Below are positions 1-10,783 of a stretch of 64,000 nucleotides of DNA, in pieces. The position numbers and the translations under genes were made by a program. Numbering within the stretch: position 1 is the stretch's first letter; each line of letters begins with the position of its first letter. Below the pieces are notes generated by a model. That model did not search any database, was not told the origin of the DNA, and saw nothing but the letters and a program-made list of their open reading frames with translations. This DNA is from Dermanyssus gallinae. Lineage: Eukaryota; Arthropoda; Arachnida; Mesostigmata; Dermanyssidae. The stretch lies in the NCBI GenBank assembly GCA_003439945.1, contig QVRM01002466.1:533501-597500 (forward strand). Reading direction: 5' to 3'.

Positions 1-307
1 AACCTAATATTATTGATATGGCTGGCGGGGCATTGCTTCCGTTAATATGATTTTTTTAATGTAATTCTTCAACTTCTGCTTCTGTATTGCCTGGCGCTTT
101 ATATACCCCCTTAATGCACAAGTGTCCCCAAGGTGCATCTCTATAACCTTCAGATACTTCATTTTAACAGTATCAACCTCTTTGCACAAAATAGCATCTC
201 TGCTATAGTGCCGGCGGCACTCCGAACTCACACAAATGCGTTTTTGTTATTGTCGTTATATGAACGGACTTTATTTCTAACAATTTATACAATTCTTCCT
301 ACTTACT

Positions 308-960
308 TATCCTTTTGTCCTTCTCATACATGACATGGCAATCCACCCGAAAGGCACACTTATCTCACGTTTTGGCCTTTCTGTTTCTCTGCTTCCTCTT
401 TTGTATCCACTGTCTGCCTCTTTCCTCGGCAAATATTTCCCGTTGTTGTCTCGATCTTCCTTATAGCTGCGGTCTTTTCTGTCGTGCCACCCTTTCCTGT
501 ATCTGTATTCTCCCCTATTGTCTCTCCCGTCCAGGTACCGGTCGCTTCTTCTGTCCCATTTTGCCTGAGTCTGGCTTAATCATGATCGGCCTAACAGTGT
601 GCGCCCTGAAAGCAATGGCCCTCGGATTGTCCTGAATATCTTTTTCTCAGACAGGTACTCGAAGTTCGCTGCCCTGACTAACTACACCAGATCTTCCTGT
701 TGACTTCCCTGCACGTACCCCGGCAGTCTCGCAGCCATTCTCTCATATCCACCACCATTGAAAGTGCACTATTGTCAACACTACCTTGCGCTGTTTGCAC
801 TAGCTCAATCAACTCCCGCACCTGTGACCGGTTTTCATTCTCAGCAGCGTCCATATGAAAATTATATCCATGAAATATATCCACCCCATGAAACATAAGC
901 CTGTGTTCCACATGTTCAGATATGTCAACAACCTGCTTGGTTGATGCTGCGAGAAGTAAC
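308..960 (-). other. decayed coding-like region, possibly gag-like
   Basis: On the minus strand about 90 codons are open between roughly 578 and the stop at 308-310 without an ATG. They are very rich in Arg, Lys, Asp, Glu, Tyr and Gly. Just upstream, the frame at 678-911 reads a plausible helical stretch containing RSQVRELIELVQ and MREWLRDC. Composition of this sort resembles the nucleic-acid-binding end of a retroelement gag protein, but no zinc knuckle or other diagnostic motif is visible. The plus-strand frame at 315-635 is rich in Cys, Leu and Ser and is what antisense reading of such a gene would give. No family is assigned, and a chance frame remains possible. Confidence 0.25.
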
Positions 961-999
961 GCACCCCTTCCCCCCTCTCTCTTATATTAGTAGCCGCCC

Positions 1000-1560
1000 A
1001 ATGACTCTGTGGTTCTACTCTGCCTTCTCTCTCTGACTTCCCTCTCTTGTCCCTGCTTGCGGCCCTCGCCGCGCATCCTCTGTGGAATCGCGATCTTACT
1101 GTTGTTTCGCTATTGCTGTGGTCTGCTGGCATCGTTTGCCTTCACGGCACCGTCCTCTCCGTTTCGCCTTGCTTCGTCTCCTGCGGCTTTAGTTCCACAG
1201 CACAGTCTTCTTTTAAAAAACACGCCTCTTCTTCTCACCCTTGTTTCCCCGAATCCATGTTTTCAGCAGCTCCTGATTAACAACAACGCTGACGTCGTCT
1301 CCTACCAACAGCGGCCACTCTCTCTTCAAGTTCATCAACTCTTTCACTGCTGTCACGGCCACTTGGCCGTTGTTTCTTGCTGTCCTCTACGTTTCGATTG
1401 CTTTCGCCGAGCATTACGAACAGCCCTGGCTGTAGCAATACTGCGCGCCTTGTTCTATTTCTCTCTTTCCCCTCAAATTTCTCTCAGCAGCCTCAGCTGG
1501 ATATCCCTTATAAAGCCCTTTGCAGCGATCTTTCGTGGCCGTACCGTGCCATAGCGTTCT
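1000..1560. other. pyrimidine-rich stretch without a gene
   Basis: The plus strand is strongly enriched in C and T across this stretch, so the minus strand reads as short Lys/Arg/Glu-rich frames. The plus-strand frames at 1009-1554 and 1377-1574 are Leu/Ser/Phe-rich, as expected from composition alone. It may continue the decayed region at 308-960, but no domain is recognisable. Confidence 0.3.
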
Positions 1561-1671
1561 TATCCGTCAGTTGAACTTTTACTTCAGCTGCGGTTTCATC
1601 TCACAGGCGTCTCGCAGCCTGTATAAAGAGGGCCGCGCTCAGCCCCCTCTTTTTGGTTGGTCTCCAATTTA

Positions 1672-1728
1672 CTTATTATTGAATCGCTTGGGTTGGGGTA
1701 CGCCCAACCAAAGGGATTCAACAATAAG
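1672..1728. repeat. imperfect inverted repeat (57-nt hairpin)
   Basis: The left arm CTTATTATTGAATC pairs with the right arm GATTCAACAATAAG, and the inner GGGTTGGG pairs with CCCAACC, leaving a 3-5-base loop. About 25 bases per arm pair with a few mismatches. It sits beside a pyrimidine-rich repeat and has no attached coding region. It could be a small foldback repeat or a transposon end. Confidence 0.6.
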
Positions 1729-3159
1729 TCCCTGTAAGTAACTGTAGATGTACACATCTGTAATTTGGCTATATCCAGGGGAACTCCAAAAATGGACACA
1801 CTTTAGTCTGGATTTTCGGATGTTCTAAAACTTTTCGTAGAACTACTTATTTATGTTTATCATTCTGCTCGTTCTGGACACCACCAATTTCACCAACACG
1901 TTTGTCCACACCGTTCCGATCGCACGAACGCAGCTATAGATCAAATCTCGCTCCTTACTCACCGATCAGAAGTACCGGCCGAAGTTACCGACAGTCGTAC
2001 AGGCCTGTTAATAAAAATGCCGAATTCGTAAAAGTTAAGAAGTCTCTGCCAAACTCTGCGGTATTAGTATGTGTGTGTGTGTGTTGTTACGTGAGTCGAT
2101 CATCACGATTTTAGCACGATCTGCCTTGTTAACGTGATGACCTACGTGCTAGTTTGAGACGGCTAGCATCGAAGGTGAGCCATTGAACTAAACAGGCTGG
2201 CAGACTGACTTAGCGAGTATTGGAACGGCACATTGACGGATCGATGGAGAGAAAACGACGACGAAAGAACAAGGCGTGGGTCAGCGCGGTCGTCGAAGCA
2301 TGAAGCTGACAGAAGATGATGAATAAGTTTATGTAATGCCAGTCATGCTAGTAATGATGGAAAGGGGCCGGAAGCAGCCTCGGGCAGCAGTCACGCAGCA
2401 GGCTGCAATAGCAACAACAACAACAACAACACGTCAATTACAACTGGCACGAATGGAGCAAAAATCCGTACCAACACCAAATGAAGGAAAACATTTGCAA
2501 GCTCAAATTGTCATCATGACGTAAAGTTAGCGGGAGCGGCGGCACGTCTTCGGGCATCGTAAGTGCGATGCCTGAAGACATAGACGTACAACTAATTTCA
2601 ATTCTGTTTATTTCACTCTTCTGATCAGGTATAATCGACACGTCTGTTGTTTATAACCATTTAACTTCTTCACGCTTCCGACGACAAAAATAATGCAATG
2701 ATGCACGCTCCAGCGCTGCGCATTATCTAGCCGCTGCGTGATACTCGGCACACCTCTGCTGCAGGCAAAAGAACCGAAGTTGATGGACTCACTCACAAAG
2801 AGGTTGTCCTCGTTGTGCTATAAGATGAAGCACTATTGAGTGCAACAGTTTCATCAGGTAAATGTTTGCTTAATCGTAGGGTACTACCATTTACAATTGT
2901 TCTCAAGGGGCGGCTCTAATTCTGATCAGCGCAGAGGCGTTGACCCGGCGGAAATCGCAAATTTGAACGCAATTGAACGCAAAGGTAGGGCACTGAACTT
3001 ATTGCTCAAAGTGCTGTTATGTTACATCTCTCCGCAAGTTGTGTCTGGAGGGTAAAGAGTGCCTATACGGTGCCGCGTGTAAGAGCAACGAAGCCTGTTT
3101 TATGCTCATGTCAATCGAAAAGCATAGTTCCAGTGAACAAGTGATTCAGAAGAAAACTA
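1729..3159. other. no gene seen
   Basis: There are only short frames, a (GT)n run near 2070-2084, a short CAA run near 2412-2430 and the hairpin at 2546-2579. The frame at 3039-3236 may hold residues upstream of the gypsy RT, ending in KDICEPLFAK, but it is poorly conserved. Confidence 0.5.
2546..2579. repeat. 14-bp hairpin
   Basis: GTCTTCGGGCATCG is followed by a 6-base loop and CGATGCCTGAAGAC. Thirteen of 14 pairs are Watson-Crick and the remaining one is a G-T wobble, so an RNA from the plus strand would pair fully. There is no T-run after it and no gene it would serve, so it is not called a terminator. Confidence 0.6.
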
Positions 3160-3567
3160 TAGTTAAGCGAGCGTCGGTGGTAAAGGACATCTGCGAGCCA
3201 CTCTTTGCGAAAACTGCGCGACGCGGAAATGATTAAAGAATCACATTCAGCATACGCAAGTCCAATGTTGTTGGTGCAGAAGAAGAGGAAGAATAGTAAT
3301 TATCGGGTGGTTATCGACTATCATCGTAAACTCAATGCGCAAACAAAGCGGGCTAACTTTCCTGTAATGCTTATTCACTGCGATGCACTGGCTACCGTAA
3401 ACGAACGATTCGATCGGACGATTAAGTGTGAGAACGCATTTATAACGGTGAAACACGTGCTGATAAAAAGACCGATGCTGGCCAAGTTCATGCCTGGCAG
3501 GCCAACAGAACTGCACACCGATGCGTCGGCCGTCCATCCAATTATTATATTGTTTATTTTGCAATAA
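3160..3567 (+). pseudogene. Ty3/gypsy pol relic: reverse transcriptase joined to RNase H
   Basis: The frame from 3205 begins with the N-terminal RT signature: KLRDAEMIKESHSAYASP, then LLVQKK, then YRVVIDYHRKLNAQTKRANFP. This corresponds to the gypsy motifs for I..S.SP.ASP, V.KK and R.C.DYR.LN..T. After about 20 residues it jumps to CENAF, which opens the RNase H region, and then RPTELHTDASA. The palm with its catalytic YxDD box is missing, so a large internal deletion has fused the two ends. A short match upstream (KDICEPLF) lies in another frame, which shows a frameshift at about 3200. Integrase pieces follow at 4549 and 5002 in the expected order. The element is dead. Confidence 0.8.
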
Positions 3568-3624
3568 GTTTGCCCTTCAATACGAAACCTAATGTTAACA
3601 TAATTGTTCTTGTATAATATACAT

Positions 3625-3698
3625 ATACAATCTGAACACTTAGGGCGACCATTCTCCACCGGTCGAAAAAATGCAGAGACCGCCGATGCGTCTGGCAG
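3625..3698. repeat. dispersed repeat, copy A
   Basis: A 70-bp block containing AGACCGCCGATGCGTCTGG recurs in inverted orientation at 26980-27044. It separates the RT and integrase parts of the gypsy relic, so it may mark an insertion into that element. It has no coding content. Confidence 0.6.
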
Positions 3699-3926
3699 CT
3701 CGCTGCATGGTTTTGAGCGCACGTCTGCAAGCAGAACCACCAACGAAGCTGATCGTCAATTTGGTAAAATGCGTGGGTCGAACGTACCAGGTGATGGTAG
3801 CCAGCCACAATGTACCTTGTCTATACATGCCGGCTAGTGCATACCATCCCATCCTAAAGCTCCCGGGCAAGGTAAACATTTAACTGCGCTACCTCTGCCG
3901 AGGCCTCGGTCGCTTTTCCCTGGCTT

Positions 3927-4190
3927 TCCAACAAAAATTGCTGCAGTAGTCCTGTAATAGGTGACCTAAGTCTGACTCTGATTGTTTGCACTGCTGGCCC
4001 ACAACCCGCTAGCAGGTACAGGAAGCGGCTTCTTGCCGTCCGCGGTATTCTCTGCTACTGTGCTCTGCCACTGCAGCAAAAATCGCTGAAATAGTCCTGT
4101 AATAGGTGATCCAAATCTGGTTGTTTCTTCTTTTGATCCGCAACCCACTAGCAGGTTCACAAAGTGGTTTTTTGCCGTCTGTGGCAAGCA
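3927..4190. repeat. tandem duplication, 145-bp unit, two diverged copies
   Basis: The phrase AGTCCTGTAATAGGTGA occurs at about 3948 and again 145 bases on at about 4093. In each case it is followed by a CA-CCCGCTAGCAGGT or CA-CCCACTAGCAGGT block and then a TTTGCCGTC- or CTTGCCGTC-type block. The copies differ by substitutions and small gaps. The frames at 3966-4226 and 4009-4245 are by-products of this repeat. It lies inside the gypsy relic. Confidence 0.75.
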
Positions 4191-4548
4191 AATAACAAGC
4201 CTCATATGTATTGTGAAAATAATCAATGAAATATGGTGACGCCATTAGGCGTAAACTATCTAGGTAACGGGATGCAATTATATTTGCAGAGTCATTATTT
4301 GTATATAGTCACCTATTAAGCGAATGATGTAAAACGCAAAACTGGTATAGCGATACTGGCGAACAAACGAGAAGAATACTCAAGTAAAGAGAAAAGCAGC
4401 GCTGAAGGGAATATTGTCGACAAAAATGTGCTCTACCGTGACGCACATTGCACCGTGGTGAAACACACAAGTGTTTAGATGGGTAACACAGTTAGGATAT
4501 CAAAGAGAATGCTTGTAGTGACAAAATAGCTAAGAACATATATTTTGC

Positions 4549-4734
4549 GCTGTGTGCCACGACAAGTCAGCACATCTTAGACTGGAAAAGGCACCCGAGA
4601 ATATCCGCGAGAGATACAGGTTCCCTACGATGAGGAATGATGTGGAATGTCACATGCGAGCGTGCATAAAATGCATCTTTAGCAAAGATTTCTTGTATCT
4701 CGACCTAACATCCACAGAGCAACGAGCATATTGA
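4549..4734 (+). pseudogene. Ty3/gypsy integrase zinc-binding domain relic
   Basis: The frame reads CHDKSAHLRLEK, then IRERYRFPTMRNDVECHM, then ACIKC. This is the HHCC domain at the start of retroviral-type integrase: His and His in HDKSAH, the conserved RY..P.M..DV segment, then Cys-x2-Cys. The domain normally follows RNase H, and it lies downstream of the RT/RNase H relic on the same strand. The catalytic DDE core that should follow is not recognisable between 4735 and 5000, where only short frames remain. Confidence 0.75.
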
Positions 4735-5001
4735 GTGGGTGAACAAATGGATTGCCCGAATGCGATACGCATCTGCTGCATTCATTCTGAGTAGAAAGAC
4801 TAGACAATTAGATTGCTTAAAGTATAAAGTCACAGCATTCGAGCTTTAGAGAAGAGTACATAGAAGTACATTTTTCAAGCGCTACATAGCTATTTACCAC
4901 ACCGGGACAATTTTCGTCACAGGCACACAACCAATAATATGGAAATATAACATTAATATGGCCGGCAACATAACAGAAAGAGATTTCCTTATATTGTGAG
5001 G

Positions 5002-5242
5002 TACAACGTCGGGGACGTGGTGGTGGTTAAGCGTTCACCTATTCCTGCTAGTGAAACGACAGCAATTACAGCCAATGCTTAGAGGCCCTATAACTGTGAC
5101 GGAAGTTTTGCCATTTGATACTGACTGGACTGTAGAGCTGGTTCAATGCAAAAAGAGATACACTGTCGCAACTCATTTTTCACAAATTCACGTATGCAAC
5201 GTAGCAAAGGATCCTCCGATCGCAGAAATTGGTCCAAGTTGA
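5002..5242 (+). pseudogene. Ty3/gypsy integrase C-terminus (GPY/F-type) relic
   Basis: Residues YNVGDVVVVKR are followed, after a frameshift near 5050, by KRQQLQPMLRGPITVTEVLP, then DTDWTVEL and HFSQIHV. This is the usual end of a Ty3/gypsy integrase: VGD.V.v, then LQP...GP..V..vL, then the H.SQI close. It completes an order of RT, RNase H, integrase zinc finger and integrase tail across 3.16-5.24 kb. No LTR pair could be identified by eye on either side. Confidence 0.75.
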
Positions 5243-5635
5243 TGAAAGCTTTATCCTAACGAAATTGAAGCTATTACACAACTCGGCCCGACGACGTAGA
5301 AGTGGCTAAAATAGCTCGAGTAGTGGCTTCAGTAACTTAAGGTGGCCTTAACATAATACGGCAAGGCGTGCTGGGCGCGCGTGAAAATAGGATATTTATA
5401 TGTCGTTCGCGGGGAGACAGTTGTTCACTCCAAAGTGCTAACATAGCAAAGTTATGTTGTTTAACCCATACTGTTGTCTCTGGAAACAAAAATATTTAGT
5501 TGTATATATATGTCGTTAGGAAATCACAAACAAGTTTAACCGATATTGCGATGTGTTCCGCGTCGACTTAGATATAATAGTCCACACAAATATATAATGT
5601 GTTTAAGGGATCGACTACAATCCACTATGGTTGTC

Positions 5636-5760
5636 GAGCCCGGTGGTGAGTGCCTTCGTCTGCGCCTCACGACGAAGGAGACACATAGGTGCGCGGGTTC
5701 AAGCCTCCCCGTTGCACATTTGTATTTATGCGGTCCGTCCATAAAGCAATGCGGAAAGCA
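5636..5760 (+). mobile_element. tRNA-derived SINE copy (family I)
   Basis: A tRNA-like head begins near GAGCCCGGTGGTGAGTG. Box B reads GGTTCAAGCC at 5696-5705, and a tail follows through TTGCACATTTGTATTTATG. The same sequence recurs on the minus strand at 36218-36338, where box A (TGGCGTGGTGG) and box B (GGTTCGAGCC) are better preserved. Two copies in opposite orientation and different surroundings support a dispersed SINE rather than a tRNA gene. No acceptor stem closes it. Confidence 0.7.
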
Positions 5761-7740
5761 CTCCCGTGGACGTCATATATATATATATAAAAAGTAAATT
5801 CGCATCAAACTCAAGGTGTGTTAGGTTTCCATATGTTGGCACCTTCATGTTCTCGTGCGCGAGGTTTACGTGATCACATTACAAAATAGTGTAGAAAAAC
5901 TCCCATTGTAGGCGTAACAATAAGAAACCCACACGGACTGCCCCCTGCTACCGCAACAATTCTGTTCGAATTAAAGTTTGCTCTTGTGTTACGGGTCGAT
6001 ATAATAAGGGAATACATGCCTTCAACCAACTTTGACAACAGAGTGGAGGCTTTCCTTAAACGCGTTTCTTAAACCTGTTTGTTCGGAGCAGTCTAGTACA
6101 TTTTGAGCGGATTCGCCGCTACTGTAATCGCTCATTGGCGCTATAGTTCGTTTCATCCTGAGTTTTACTCGACATTAGTAGGATATGTTTAATATTTTCT
6201 CTACGATTCGAATAACGATGTAGTTTGTATCGTCGGCAGTACTATTTGCGAATTTCATTTAAGCTGTTTTGAAAAAAAAGGATTTGCTTTTTTAGTAGTT
6301 AACAGGAAACGCTACTTAAACAGTTGACCAATAGATGGTTATATCAGTCAGATTTACTCTCGGTTTGTACTGAAAAAAAACAGCCATGGTTTCAGCCCTA
6401 AAACAACTTAAAAACGTTTTCTTTTTCGACTCGATGTAAAAACCCGAATTACTTAGTCTCCCATGGTCGACAGTTGTCATGTGAAGAATTAAGTTTTCCC
6501 AAAGAGGCCTTTCCCTCCATGATTGGTAATTTGGGCGAGCGCTGTTATGCCACTAGATTCGTTTGCTGGGGAAATCATATCAATGCAGCATGAGCGCGGT
6601 ATGACGTGCCTAAAAAGAGAGACAGTGTGACTATATAGAATAGTCTTCTGCCAACCCGACACTTGGAAGAAGCGGATTTGGTTATTCCTAAAACATTTCG
6701 TGGCAAACCTTACTAAAATTGCCATAGTCATACCGAGGGGAATCACAAAGAGGCGGAGGCTGAACATTGTCAGATGTAAAACCAGATTTGCAATAGAAAA
6801 TTAGCTATAAGCGGCATTCAATTCGTCGAATTGTCGGCAACGTAGAAACTTCTTCGTAAGAACCCGCAAATAAGTTCGCGGAAAACGAAAGCCGGTAAAT
6901 TTCGCCGTGGGAGTCGATTGGCTGTAGCAGACGTAATACTCTGCTGTGGCCAACCTCCCATATATATATATATATATAATTCGTGTCCCTATTTTGACTT
7001 TTTATTTTGATGCAGCTACATGGTGATAACACATAGTGGCATTGAACGTATGTACGGCACTTTGACAGACAACTTTGCTGGTATACAGTAAAATGCAGCG
7101 GTTGCCATAAAAGCGTCTCTGAACGAAATAATTTTAGTCGATTCAAAGCTCTTTATATGATGCTTGTTGCATTTTTTGCAGGTGCAAATAAACTTTAGTT
7201 TATTAGCTTATATATACTTGTTTTATCATGCTTGCGTTATTACAAAATAACGGGACAATTCTGGCGCACTAAAGACTGTGTGAGTTAAAACTCAATATTC
7301 ACAAAATATATTAGTCGAGGGATGTGCCAGGAAGGCCGAAAGTCCATCATTGGGTTAGTGAAGCCTCTCGAAGTCGCGCTAATTAGAGCGCGTCGGCATT
7401 AGAACTTTGCGTGGCTAACCGCGCGAAACCTTGGCTATTCGCTGTCCGGGCTAACGACTGCAGAGCTCGATGAGAAGACGATGTCGCTAGCCATACCAAT
7501 TTAAGTGCCCCCCCCCCGAAGGTCTCGCAGGCCGGGTTGCGTTCATAAACTGTGAAAACAATGGCGAATAGAGCAATGTCGACTGTGTGAGAGCTAGGGA
7601 TTCCGCACTGGGCTCGCTTCTCATTCAGCTGTGTCCCTACAGCAATACCCGAACCCTGTATCGACGCACTATATATATATATATGTATATATATATAATA
7701 TTGAGGTAACTGGTAAAATGCATTATGCACACCGGGCGTC
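5761..7740. other. no gene seen
   Basis: Only short frames, small (AT)n runs at about 5776-5790, 6958-6978 and 7671-7697, and a run of ten C at about 7508-7517 are present. The frames at 6489-6767, 6805-7146 and 7383-7826 show no recognisable domain. Confidence 0.5.
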
Positions 7741-7783
7741 GATGTTAAAGCCACGGTAGTGTGGGACTCGCACCCACTAAAAT
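7741..7783 (-). mobile_element. SINE trace, fused box A/B type (family II)
   Basis: On the minus strand the segment reads TTTTAGTGGGTGCGAGTCCC and then CACACTACC. It is a T-arm-like hairpin (GTGGG pairing with CCCAC) and matches the start of the better copies at 9678-9780 and 10306-10412. Only the head is left. Confidence 0.5.
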
Positions 7784-7821
7784 CCAGTCGTCCTCTTTGC
7801 CCCTTGACGGGGGGTGGCCGC

Positions 7822-7824
<3 letters not shown>

Positions 7825-7873
<49 letters not shown>
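7825..7873. repeat. (AT)n microsatellite
   Basis: An uninterrupted AT dinucleotide tract of about 49 bases. Confidence 0.95.
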
Positions 7874-7876
<3 letters not shown>

Positions 7877-8224
7877 TAAATGTTTATTAAGAATGTAAGT
7901 GAAGCGACAATTGTCTCTCGAGTACGTGTGCACTGGGAATATTACTTTATCTCGTATAGGTTGGGTTGGAACCACTTCAACAGCGTGTCCCGGACGGGGG
8001 CCGCGTTCCCGCGTTGGGACGTCGAAGGCGCTGCCTCAGGAGCGCTGCAGATCGTTTGTCTGCGGTTACGAGGTTCAGCTTCTGACCGACCTGTGATATA
8101 GATATATATATATATATAAAATAAAATTGCCATATGTTTGCTATTATGGCACCTAGAATTATGAGGACTCTATGTTTTTAGCAACTCTTTGCGCGTCTGT
8201 TTGTTCTAACTACTACCTACCGCC

Positions 8225-8370
8225 GCTAACTTCAATAGCCGCTTCAAATCAAGGTCGAAACTGCGCGTAGGTCCCTTGCGCCATATTCCGTCATAATTTC
8301 TCACATGCTGATAGGATGACAGCGCGCAATAATGAAGTGTTAGAGCAGAGAAACTTGCTAGAAACGTGGA
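8225..8370. repeat. dispersed repeat, copy A of pair
   Basis: The stretch around CATGCTGATA, then AATGAAGTGTTAGAGC, then ACTTGCTAGA matches 61975-62115 in the same orientation, with many substitutions and small gaps. No coding motif is visible in either copy, so the element type is unknown. Confidence 0.6.
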
Positions 8371-9677
8371 CTGTTTGGTGGTCAAAAGTGTTTTGGCAGG
8401 AACATGTTCAAATTGTAGTCTAAATAGTTTACTCAAACGGTTGGCATCTGCTGTGGTCATTTCACCCTTTTCGAAGAAGTGTGAAGGCATAACGTGCCCC
8501 TCACTTGACACCACACCCAAAGCTTGCAGGCCGTCCGGAACCTTGGTCGTTCCTTAGATGTACAGCAGCGCGAAGGGTTCGTTAATATTGTATTTACCGT
8601 CCATCCGTTCGGTAGTTAGTTGGTAGGTTGATATGCAAAATTCGATAAAACAGACTTTATTCGGTGGAGAACTATTCCGTGTTTAGTTTACTCGTGCTTT
8701 TCTGGCTTAGATATTGTAAACTAGCCTTGTAAACTATGCTTTCACAGAACCACCGTAACGCTTCAAATATATTTTTGTTGTGGCATAATGTGTTGTTATT
8801 CAAGATAGACAATTTGTACAAATTATATGTTGATTTTCCTAAGATAAGTAAAAGGATTTCATTCATTTGCAGCATTAGTACGGCCTGAACGTTGCTCCTG
8901 GAGGTATTTACATTTATGGAGCCGCTTAGTCTGTCTGCACATTTTTGTCGCAGCAAAATACCACTTTTTTAAAGCGCAGAACGTCCCCTTCCGGCAAAGC
9001 CTTTTCCGGGACGATTGGAACTTGATTGATTGTTCAGGCTAAGCTCTCCACTATAGAACTTGGCAAACTATTTTTGGCAGGTCCGTTGATTGAGCTGTAA
9101 AATGTCAGAGATGTGTCGAAAAGCTAGGGCAGCGTTAGAATCATTTCGAAATTACTGTCAGTATTGTACAGCAAACCACTTCGAGTTTGAACTTTTACAT
9201 TTACTATTTGCCCACCTTATTAGAAAGCCACGCAGCTGTTGGCGGCAAAATGAAGGTTACCGGCTGATGCAGTAATAGCTGCTTCATCATAAAACATATT
9301 ACCATTCCTCCCAATGCTGGTGTGCATAGAGGGCGCTGCAAGCCTCTGAAACCAGTAGATACCAAAACGGCAAGAACTTTTGCATCAAAGTAATATTAGA
9401 ACATAAAAATCGCATGAGTAGAGTAACAGGTATATTTATTTCAATTTATATCATATTTCGTTTAATGGTTGCGTAGAAATGTGATTATCCAACTACACTA
9501 GGTCTTGTAAGGGGCGCTACCAGACAAGCTTATCCTCGAGGCAGCCCTTCATTGTGTCCAATATTGCTGCCGCATTGCCGCGCTGAACCGCCAGAGATAG
9601 CCGCTGAAGTAGAGAGTCATGTTGCTTTATCCCCTGTCGCCAGTTTGATTCGTTTGCCATTCTTTTGAAGAAGCGAC
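8371..9677. other. no gene seen
   Basis: Short frames only, with no recognisable domain, long repeat or microsatellite. Confidence 0.5.
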
Positions 9678-9780
9678 CGTTTCTTTAAATGACAAACTGG
9701 AAAATGCGGTTGCACACACGGTCATCACAAGAAGCTCCCTGCAAGCGTGGGCCGGTAGTGTGGGGCTCCAACCCACTAAC
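9678..9780 (-). mobile_element. SINE copy, fused box A/B type (family II)
   Basis: Read on the minus strand: GTTAGTGGGTTGGAGCCCC, then CACTACCGGCCCACGCTTGC, then a body ending in GCAACCGCATTTTCCAGT. It matches 10306-10412 over almost its full length. The two copies bracket an R2-like endonuclease fragment. Box A and the intervening tRNA part are missing compared with the fuller copy at 10784-10908. Confidence 0.7.
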
Positions 9781-9869
9781 AACCAGTCATGTCCCCGTCG
9801 TCCGGTCTGACTGGGAACTGCTTTCACACCTCATTAAACAGATGAGATGCGCAACCAGAGAAGAAGCGA

Positions 9870-10130
9870 CTATGCCTCAGGGCCCAATCTTCCAAGTATC
9901 TTAAATACCAGCGGCACGAAAATGAACTCGTTGGCGACCTGGGCATATTTGTTGGCCTTTAGACGTCCAGCCTTGCGTGCCGCGGAAGCAGCGGCAGATG
10001 CCCTGGCCTCCAGGTTCGAGGGGGCGAGCGTGTCGGTAATCGCCACATCCCAAATAAGCGCCCTTCCCCTTTCAAAGAAGATAAGGGTGAGACCATCCGG
10101 TAGAGTATGTAGCACGAGCACAACTAGAAT
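9870..10130 (-). pseudogene. R2-like non-LTR retrotransposon endonuclease fragment
   Basis: The minus-strand frame reads LPDGLTLIFFERGRALIWD, then AITDT, a basic stretch, KANKYAQ, then FIFVPLVFK. This is the PD...WD...K region of the restriction-like endonuclease at the C-terminus of R2/NeSL-type elements. The same subfamily is seen at 59620-59961, which shares DGLTLI.FER and WD...TDT. The fragment lacks the zinc-binding region and ends at a stop after FKILGRLG, earlier than usual. It sits between two copies of the same SINE. Confidence 0.75.
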
Positions 10131-10305
10131 TAGTTACGTTAGCGAGAATCAACCAATTGCGTGTCATAGAGGGTAATAATTTGGTTGTGAAGAATTAGAA
10201 GATAATAAATGACTGTTATTTTACTGCGACAAGCATGCGCAGACAGATTAAGTGGCTCCATGGGTTTAAATATCTCCAAGAGCAACGAGCATGCCTTCAA
10301 TACGC

Positions 10306-10412
10306 TTTTTTTGTAGAGGACTAACTGGAAAATGCGGTTGCACACACGGACACCACAGCAGAAAAGTCCCTGCAAGTGTGGGCCGGTAGTGTGGGGCTCT
10401 AACCCACTAAAA
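10306..10412 (-). mobile_element. SINE copy, fused box A/B type (family II)
   Basis: Minus-strand order: TTTAGTGGGTTAGAGCCCC, CACACTACCGGCCCACAC, body, GCAACCGCATTTTCCAGTTA, then CCTCTAC followed by a run of seven A. The A-run is the 3' tail, as expected for a LINE-mobilised SINE. The TTAGTGGG of box A runs straight into box B. Confidence 0.75.
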
Positions 10413-10439
10413 ACCACCAACTGACAGGGAACTACTTAA

Positions 10440-10560
10440 GCATGCATCAATCAGTCAGAGGGGGCTTGCGGAGACTGGCACCTGGGTGCCCCTCCGCCAG
10501 GCCATCCCACTCCCCCTGCCATAGCTGCAATGTGTGTTGCCGTGTGCCATACATACGCTG
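10440..10560 (-). pseudogene. R1-like LINE pol fragment
   Basis: The minus strand reads LWQGEWDGLAEGHPGASL, matching IWQEEWDAIPPGGPGGSL in the larger fragment at 11.04-11.93 kb. In R1/TRAS-type elements this motif lies between the RT thumb and the C-terminal zinc knuckle. Only about 40 codons remain. Confidence 0.55.
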
Positions 10561-10594
10561 CAAATGAATAAATGAAGTCATCTTACTGATCATG

Positions 10595-10783
10595 ACCCAG
10601 GCAAACAACGTTAAAGAGCAGGCGCGATTGAAAGCCGTGATGGATCCGATGAGCGAAAAGTAGCTTCAGGCCATTTTCTCACCGCAGCTGGGAACGATGC
10701 TGGACAATACCACACTCCGCATTGTCTCCGGCCTGCGCCTGGGGGAATCAGTCTACTTCGCACATAACTGTGCAAGATGCGAC
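10595..10783 (+). pseudogene. R2-like element fragment, pre-zinc-finger region
   Basis: Plus-strand translation gives ARLKAVMDPMSEK, a stop, LQAIFSPQLGTMLDNTTLRI, GLRLG, then HNCARC. It aligns with the segment just before the CCHC motif in the copy at 12746-13666 (LPSSQLCTMLDNTSFRM, LRIG) and in the copy at 20.2 kb. It has one in-frame stop. It is cut off by the SINE tail at 10784, and no continuation beyond that SINE was found. Confidence 0.7.

Noticed and set aside
315..635. 106-codon plus-strand frame with a signal-peptide-like start
   Set aside because: The Leu/Cys/Ser/Phe bias follows from a pyrimidine-rich strand. The opposite strand gives a more protein-like charged frame.
2546..2579. 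Transcription terminator
   Set aside because: It is a hairpin without a T-run and with no upstream gene. Bacterial-type terminators are not expected here.
5243..6060. 3' LTR of the gypsy relic
   Set aside because: No matching direct repeat could be found upstream of 3.1 kb, and no TG...CA borders are convincing.
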